This document shows, in pieces, positions 5,577-9,124 of a stretch of DNA of 9,124 nt. This DNA comes from Candidatus Faecalibacterium faecipullorum (GTDB lineage Bacteria; Bacillota; Clostridia; Oscillospirales; Ruminococcaceae). The notes under the pieces were generated by a model, which worked only from the letters and a program-made list of their open reading frames with translations, had not been told where the DNA came from and did no database searches. The position numbers were made by a program, and so were the translations under genes. The stretch spans positions 1 to 9,124 of the forward strand of contig DWXX01000085.1 in NCBI GenBank assembly GCA_019118985.1, read 5' to 3'. Within the stretch, counting starts at the first letter, position 1, and each line of letters starts with the position of its first letter.

Positions 5577-6269
5577 TTACAGGTGTTTCCACCACTTTTT
5601 CCGCTCCCCCACCGGCACCACGTCCTCGAACAGGCAGCGCACTTTGGGCGAGAGGCGGGTGTCGCGGTGGTAGCAGCCGAACAGCCACTGGTCGTAGTTC
5701 ATCTGGCCCACCAGTTTGTCGAAATAGGCGTGCAGGCGGTTGTTCGCCCCCGCCGGCAGGATGGTAAAATCCAAAAACCTGCTTGGGGCGTCGTGGGTCA
5801 GCACATACTGTACCCTGTAGCCGTGCGCCGCGGCGTTGGCGTCGCAGAAGGCGTACTCCTCGTCCGAGGGCATCTCCCGCGGCCACCAGTTCACCCCGGG
5901 GTCGCGGTCGTCCTTGTCGGGGCTCTCGCCGCCGCCGAAGCAGAGAAAGCTCAGCCCCTCCAGCTCGAGGATGCTGCCCCGGCAGACGTGGAAGATGTTC
6001 TCCCGCAGCGGCTGCACCCGCCCGCCGAACCGTTCCTCCACCGGCAAAGCGTCCAGCAGGTCGAAGTTCTCGTGGGTGCCGTCCAGAAACAGGATGGTGT
6101 AGGGGCGCTTGGCCAGCCAGTCGAGGCGGGCCTGCTCTTCCCTGCCGCCGTCCCATACAAAGCCGAAATCCCCCAATACGATCAGGACGTCCCCTTTGCC
6201 CAAGCCGCGCAGCTGTTTGCCCTTGAAGCGTTCCAGCCCGCCGTGGGTATCCCCTGTGATGCAGATCAT
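5577..6269 (-). CDS. Metallophosphoesterase with altered second metal site
   Basis: A 230-residue calcineurin-like phosphoesterase with no signal peptide, so cytoplasmic. Family motifs in order: GDTHG (Asp7, His9), LGDFG (Asp34), DGTHENFD (Thr65, His66), LTHDAPS (His159) and FGCYH (Cys199, His201). The family normally has GNHD/E and GHxH, so Asn is replaced by Thr65 and the first His by Cys199. By comparison with Mre11-type enzymes, both positions ligate metal 2, while the metal 1 ligands Asp7, His9, Asp34 and His201 are kept. ATG at 6269 is chosen because the phosphoesterase fold begins at MICITGDTHG, with a GGAGGGGG run upstream; longer in-frame starts would reach back into the divergent gene. 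The substrate is unknown. It could still be active with one metal or with a Cys-containing site. Confidence 0.9.
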   Translation of the reverse strand: MICITGDTHGGLERFKGKQLRGLGKGDVLIVLGDFGFVWDGGREEQARLDWLAKRPYTILFLDGTHENFDLLDALPVEERFGGRVQPLRENIFHVCRGSILELEGLSFLCFGGGESPDKDDRDPGVNWWPREMPSDEEYAFCDANAAAHGYRVQYVLTHDAPSRFLDFTILPAGANNRLHAYFDKLVGQMNYDQWLFGCYHRDTRLSPKVRCLFEDVVPVGERKKWWKHL

Positions 6270-6311
6270 ATCCTTTTCCCCCTCCGGTCTGTGAAAGCGG
6301 CGCGGGACCCC

Positions 6312-6340
6312 TTGCCACCCATCCGCAAACCTGCTATTAT
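6312..6340 (+). promoter_or_regulatory. Promoter of the S11 peptidase-like gene
   Basis: -35 TTGCCA (6312-6317) and -10 TATTAT (6335-6340) with exactly 17 bp between them. The predicted start near 6347 gives a leader of about 80 bases. The leader contains short palindromes: GGCCG/CGGCC (6348-6352, 6359-6363), GCAAA/TTTGC (6368-6372, 6377-6381) and GCGC/GCGC (6380-6383, 6388-6391). Confidence 0.6.
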
Positions 6341-6344
6341 TATA
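6339..6344 (-). promoter_or_regulatory. -10 element of the metallophosphoesterase gene
   Basis: A perfect TATAAT reads leftward at 6344-6339, about 70 bases before the ATG. The matching -35 position (about 6362-6367, TGTGGG) is poor. The box overlaps the -10 box of the rightward promoter (6335-6340), so the two divergent promoters probably exclude each other. Confidence 0.5.
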
Positions 6345-6426
6345 AAAGGCCGTCTTTCCGGCCCACAGCAAACGTTTTTGCGCGTATGCGCCTTTTATTG
6401 TATCGCATTTCAAAGGAATTGTCCAC

Positions 6427-7776
6427 ATGAAACGACTGTCTGCACTTTTGCTGGCCCTTGTCCTTGCGGTCAGCTGCTTCGCGCCGGCGGCGGGGGCCGT
6501 CTTTGACCCCAGCCCCCTGTACGACGTCAAGGCCCAGAGCGCCTACATCGTCAACACCGACACCAACATCATCGTCTATGAGAAGGACAGCGCCGCCCAG
6601 ATGCCGGCCGGCGGCCTGACCAAGCTGGCCTGCGCCGCCCTGGTGCTGACCAACTACGGCGACGAGCTGGACACCCGCACCTTCCAGATGCCCTTCGCCA
6701 TATCGGACTACGTCTACGGCACCGACAACGCCGACATGCGCTCGGGCGAGACCTTCACCCTGCGGGAAGCCCTCTACGCCATGCTGCTGCGCAACGCCAA
6801 CGACGCCGCCATGGGGATGGCCTATCAGCTGTCGGGCGGCGATTTGACCGGATGGGTCAGCCAGATGAACAGCCTCACCCGGCAGATCGGCGCCGCAAAC
6901 AGCACATGGACCGACGCCTGTGGCCTGGACGGGGGCAACGTCACCACCGCGGTGGATATGTACCTGATCCTGCGCTACCTGATGGGCTTCGACGCCTTTG
7001 TCGAGATCGCCGGGGCGGTCAGCTTCGAGATGCCGGCCAAGGAAAAGCACGCCAAATCCTTCATCCTCACCAACCAGAACATGGCCCTGAACAAGGCAAG
7101 CGGCGGCAAATTCTACCGCTCGGCCATGCGGGGGGGTATGTGCGACGTCCTCGCCTACAAGAACGACAGCGGCACCCAGAGCTACGTCTCCTGGGCGTCG
7201 CAGGACGGTGAGACCTATATCTTCTGCATCATGGGGGTGGCCGACACCGTCGACACCTACGGCTACGCCAACCGCCGCCCCGCCCTCTACGAGACCACCC
7301 AGCTGATGGACTGGGTCTACAGCAGCTTTTCGGTGCAGGCCGCCCTCGACCCCGACCAGGCCCTGGCCGAGATACCGGTCAAATATTCCTCCGAGACCGA
7401 CACCCTGCTGCTCTACCCCGACGACCAGATGATGACCATCCTGCCCTCCTCGTCGGACAGCACGGTGACCCAGAAGTTCTTCCACCTGCCCGAGTCGGTG
7501 GCCGCCCCCGTCAAGCAGGGGGACATCGTCGGCACCGTCGAGCTGCGGCTGGCCGGCGAGACCATCGGCGTGGTCAACCTGATCGCCGGGCAGGACGTCA
7601 ACCGCAACCCGGTGCTGTACGGCGTCGCGCAATTCCAGGCCTTTCTGGGCAGCCTCTACCTCAAGGTAGTCCTCACCCTCAGCGCCGCGGCCCTCCTGGT
7701 CTACGGCGTCTGGCGGCTGCAGAACGCCATCCGGGAAGAGCGCAGCCGCGGCGGCCCCCGCATCAAGCGCCACTGA
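6427..7776 (+). CDS. S11 D,D-carboxypeptidase-like protein lacking catalytic motifs (pseudoenzyme)
   Basis: A 449-residue exported protein with the full DacF/DacA-type architecture. It has a signal peptide (MKRLSALLLALVLAVSC..., likely cut after AAGA near residue 24), a serine-peptidase-like domain (about 32-270), a beta-rich C-terminal domain (about 310-395), and a membrane anchor (about 405-425) with a basic tail. All three active-site motifs are changed. The SxTK motif reads GLTK (Gly63 in place of the nucleophilic Ser, Lys66 kept), the SxN motif reads NAN (residues 123-125), and the KTG motif reads RGG (235-237). The surrounding signatures are intact, for example AYIVNTDTNIIVYEKDSAA, NDAA and the TNQNMAL segment. 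It should not cleave pentapeptide D-Ala-D-Ala and may instead bind peptidoglycan or a partner. AAAGGA at 6412-6417 supports the start. The frame is clean, so it is not a decayed gene. Confidence 0.9.
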   Translation: MKRLSALLLALVLAVSCFAPAAGAVFDPSPLYDVKAQSAYIVNTDTNIIVYEKDSAAQMPAGGLTKLACAALVLTNYGDELDTRTFQMPFAISDYVYGTDNADMRSGETFTLREALYAMLLRNANDAAMGMAYQLSGGDLTGWVSQMNSLTRQIGAANSTWTDACGLDGGNVTTAVDMYLILRYLMGFDAFVEIAGAVSFEMPAKEKHAKSFILTNQNMALNKASGGKFYRSAMRGGMCDVLAYKNDSGTQSYVSWASQDGETYIFCIMGVADTVDTYGYANRRPALYETTQLMDWVYSSFSVQAALDPDQALAEIPVKYSSETDTLLLYPDDQMMTILPSSSDSTVTQKFFHLPESVAAPVKQGDIVGTVELRLAGETIGVVNLIAGQDVNRNPVLYGVAQFQAFLGSLYLKVVLTLSAAALLVYGVWRLQNAIREERSRGGPRIKRH

Positions 7777-7797
7777 CCCCCGCCCCCTCCCGCACAC

Positions 7798-7836
7798 AAA
7801 AGCCCGCCGCGCTTTTTGAAAGGCGCAGCGGGCTTT
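7798..7836. terminator. Bidirectional terminator between convergent genes
   Basis: AAAAGCCCGCCGCGC (7798-7812) pairs with GCGCAGCGGGCTTT (7823-7836) with one internal mismatch. It ends in CTTTCT on the plus strand and CTTTTGTG on the minus strand, so it can serve both the gene ending at 7776 and the SPFH/RHH pair ending at 7842. Confidence 0.8.
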
Positions 7837-7841
7837 CTGCA

Positions 7842-8042
7842 TCATTTCAGGTCCAGCTCGGGCGGCTCGTCCAGGTGTTCTGGGACGTAGCGGCCGTTCT
7901 TTTTGCGCTGGCGGACACATTCGGTCAGCAGGTACTCGATCTGGCCGTTGACCGACCGGAAGTCGTCCTCCGCCCAGGCGGCGATGGCGTCGTACAGCTT
8001 GGCGGACAGGCGCAGCGGCACCTGCTTTTTGGGCTCGGCCAT
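7842..8042 (-). CDS. Arc-type ribbon-helix-helix protein
   Basis: A 66-residue protein of the Arc/MetJ ribbon-helix-helix superfamily, which bind DNA as dimers. The expected order is present: a short beta strand after KKQ (VPLRLS, about 8-13), helix A (KLYDAIAAWAEDDF, 15-28), the turn SVN, and helix B (GQIEYLLTECVRQRKK, 33-48). An acidic, Pro-rich tail ends the protein. Its ATG shares one base with the stop of the SPFH gene (TGATG at 8042) and has no clear ribosome-binding site of its own, so it is translated by coupling. The target DNA is unknown; autoregulation of the SPFH operon is one possibility. Confidence 0.88.
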   Translation of the reverse strand: MAEPKKQVPLRLSAKLYDAIAAWAEDDFRSVNGQIEYLLTECVRQRKKNGRYVPEHLDEPPELDLK

Positions 8043-9091
8043 CAGTACAGGCTGCCCGAGTTGACCACCGGCTGCGCGTCATGGCTGCCGCACAGGACCA
8101 CCAGCAGGTTGGATACCATCGCCGCTTTCCGCTCGTCGTCCAGCTCCACCACATGGTTCTCGTTCAGCCGGTCCAGGGCCATCTCCACCATCCCCACCGC
8201 GCCGTCCACGATCATCTTGCGGGCGTCGATGATGGCCGACGCCTGCTGGCGCTGCAGCATCACCGCCGCGATCTCGGGCGCGTAGGCCAGGTAGGTGATC
8301 CGGGCGTCCAGGATCTCGAGGCCGGCGTCCTCCACCTTTTCCTGGATCTCGGTGCGGATCCGCTCGGCCACCACCTCGCTGGAGCCACGCAGGCTGCCGT
8401 CGTCCGGCTTGCCGTCGCCGGTGGTGTCGATGCCGGGGGCCACGTCGTAGGGGTAGATGCGCACCACGTTGCGCAGGGCGCTGTCGCACTGCAGGGAGAG
8501 GTATTCCTTATAGTTGTCCACGTTGAACACGGCCTTGGCGGTGTCCTTGACCTGCCAGATGACCGCGATGCCGATCTCGACCGGGTTGCCCAGGCAGTCG
8601 TTGATCTTCTGCCGGGCGTTGTTGAGGGTCATCCGCTTGAGGGAGATCTTCTTGCCGCTGCCGTCCCCGCCGGCGTTGACCTGCACCTGGGTGCCGTTCG
8701 AGCCGCTCTTGAGGGAGACGCCGGCCGCAGCCACATCCCCGCTCTGGCTCAGCCGGGTGGCGGCGGCGGGGTTGACCGCGGTGCAGAAGGGGTTGACCCA
8801 GTAGAAGCCCTCCCCTTTCAGGGTGCCGACGTAATCGCCGAAGAGGGTCAGCACCAGCGCCTCCTGGGGTTTCAGGACCTTCAGCCCCGCCAGCAGGAAG
8901 AACCCCGCGATGATGTACACACAGGCCGCCACGATGCCCGCGACAGCCAGCGCAAAGGCCGCGCCTGCCAGCCCGCCGTCCAGCGCCACGCCGCAGACGA
9001 TGAACACCGCGACGGCGGCAGCGTAGCCCAGCAGGATCAGCAGCAGCACAGCCAGGCCGTTCTTTTTGGCATTCAGCAGTTTTTCACTCAT
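8042..9091 (-). CDS. SPFH/band 7 domain membrane protein
   Basis: A 349-residue stomatin/prohibitin-type membrane scaffold protein. Two hydrophobic segments (about 12-35 and 41-69) lead into the SPFH domain. It starts at LKVLKPQEALVLTLFGDYVG, continues through GEGFYWVNPF and CLGNPVEIGIAVIWQVKDTA, and reaches LEILDARITYLAYAPEIAAV. The usual Gln-rich helix follows (MLQRQQASAIIDARK, 278-292), then a helical C-terminus that could drive oligomer assembly. Two stretches look unusual: a Gly/Ser/Asn-rich segment after the NPF motif (about 104-148), and DTTGDGKPDD (222-231), an Asp-rich loop resembling calcium-binding loops. AGGAGG at 9102-9107 supports the start. Its stop overlaps the RHH gene start, so the two are made together. 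The cellular role is inferred from the family. Confidence 0.92.
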   Translation of the reverse strand: MSEKLLNAKKNGLAVLLLILLGYAAAVAVFIVCGVALDGGLAGAAFALAVAGIVAACVYIIAGFFLLAGLKVLKPQEALVLTLFGDYVGTLKGEGFYWVNPFCTAVNPAAATRLSQSGDVAAAGVSLKSGSNGTQVQVNAGGDGSGKKISLKRMTLNNARQKINDCLGNPVEIGIAVIWQVKDTAKAVFNVDNYKEYLSLQCDSALRNVVRIYPYDVAPGIDTTGDGKPDDGSLRGSSEVVAERIRTEIQEKVEDAGLEILDARITYLAYAPEIAAVMLQRQQASAIIDARKMIVDGAVGMVEMALDRLNENHVVELDDERKAAMVSNLLVVLCGSHDAQPVVNSGSLY

Positions 9092-9101
9092 ACAGTACCA
9101 T

Positions 9102-9107
9102 CCTCCT
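9102..9107 (-). promoter_or_regulatory. Ribosome-binding site of the SPFH gene
   Basis: A perfect AGGAGG ends ten bases before the ATG at 9091. Another ATG overlaps this site almost immediately but is too close to be used, so the downstream ATG is the start. The promoter lies outside the window. Confidence 0.7.
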
Positions 9108-9124
9108 TGACGTACAGGAAAAAC

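Noticed and set aside
6469..6480. Possible lipobox cysteine in the S11-like signal peptide (AVSC)
   Set aside because: The -3 position is Ala instead of Leu/Val/Ile, and a better signal peptidase I site (AAGA) follows.
6270..6530. N-terminal extension of the metallophosphoesterase from a TTG codon
   Set aside because: It would run through the promoter region and into the divergent gene; the fold starts at the ATG at 6269.
6340..8154. 604-codon open frame on the minus strand across the S11-like gene
   Set aside because: It is antisense to a gene with signal peptide and clear fold signatures, has low-complexity Gly/Val/Asp/Gln-rich composition, and arises from GC-rich codon bias.

Overview
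The window is a GC-rich bacterial segment, and every gene shows Gram-positive traits. These include strong AGGAGG-type ribosome-binding sites, an AgrC/AgrA-like GHKL kinase with a LytTR regulator, a DacF-like cell-wall protein, a CmpB-type membrane protein and an SPFH/ribbon-helix-helix pair. This suggests a high-GC member of the Clostridia, most likely a gut Oscillospirales-type organism. That placement is inferred from gene families and base composition; no rRNA or tRNA is present to confirm it. I see no mobile element, CRISPR array or RNA gene.

Layout. (1) 1-1069 (-) is a membrane GHKL histidine kinase cut by the left edge, divergent from 1258-1980 (+), a LytTR response regulator. (2) 2113-2658 and 2679-3044 (+) are two unrecognised genes: a two-helix membrane protein and a cysteine-rich protein. 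They end at a strong hairpin terminator (3066-3110). (3) On the minus strand, 5405-4125 (tandem CmpB-like membrane protein) runs into 4086-3115 (Na+/Ca2+ exchanger family). (4) 6269-5577 (-) is a metallophosphoesterase, divergent from 6427-7776 (+), an S11 D,D-carboxypeptidase-like protein. (5) 9091-8042 (-) is an SPFH/band 7 membrane protein translationally coupled to 8042-7842 (-), a small Arc-type RHH protein. A bidirectional terminator (7798-7836) separates it from the gene at 6427-7776.

The main result is a small self-contained regulatory circuit. The response-regulator promoter and the promoter of the 2113-3044 pair carry the same operator: two 9-mers of form KTTYACCGC spaced exactly 21 bp apart, then exactly 30 bp to an extended -10 box. 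This predicts that the LytTR regulator activates itself and the neighbouring unknown pair. The second result is two enzyme folds with altered active sites, lying back to back under overlapping promoters. The S11 peptidase-like protein has lost all three catalytic motifs. The metallophosphoesterase has substitutions at two residues that normally bind the same metal ion.
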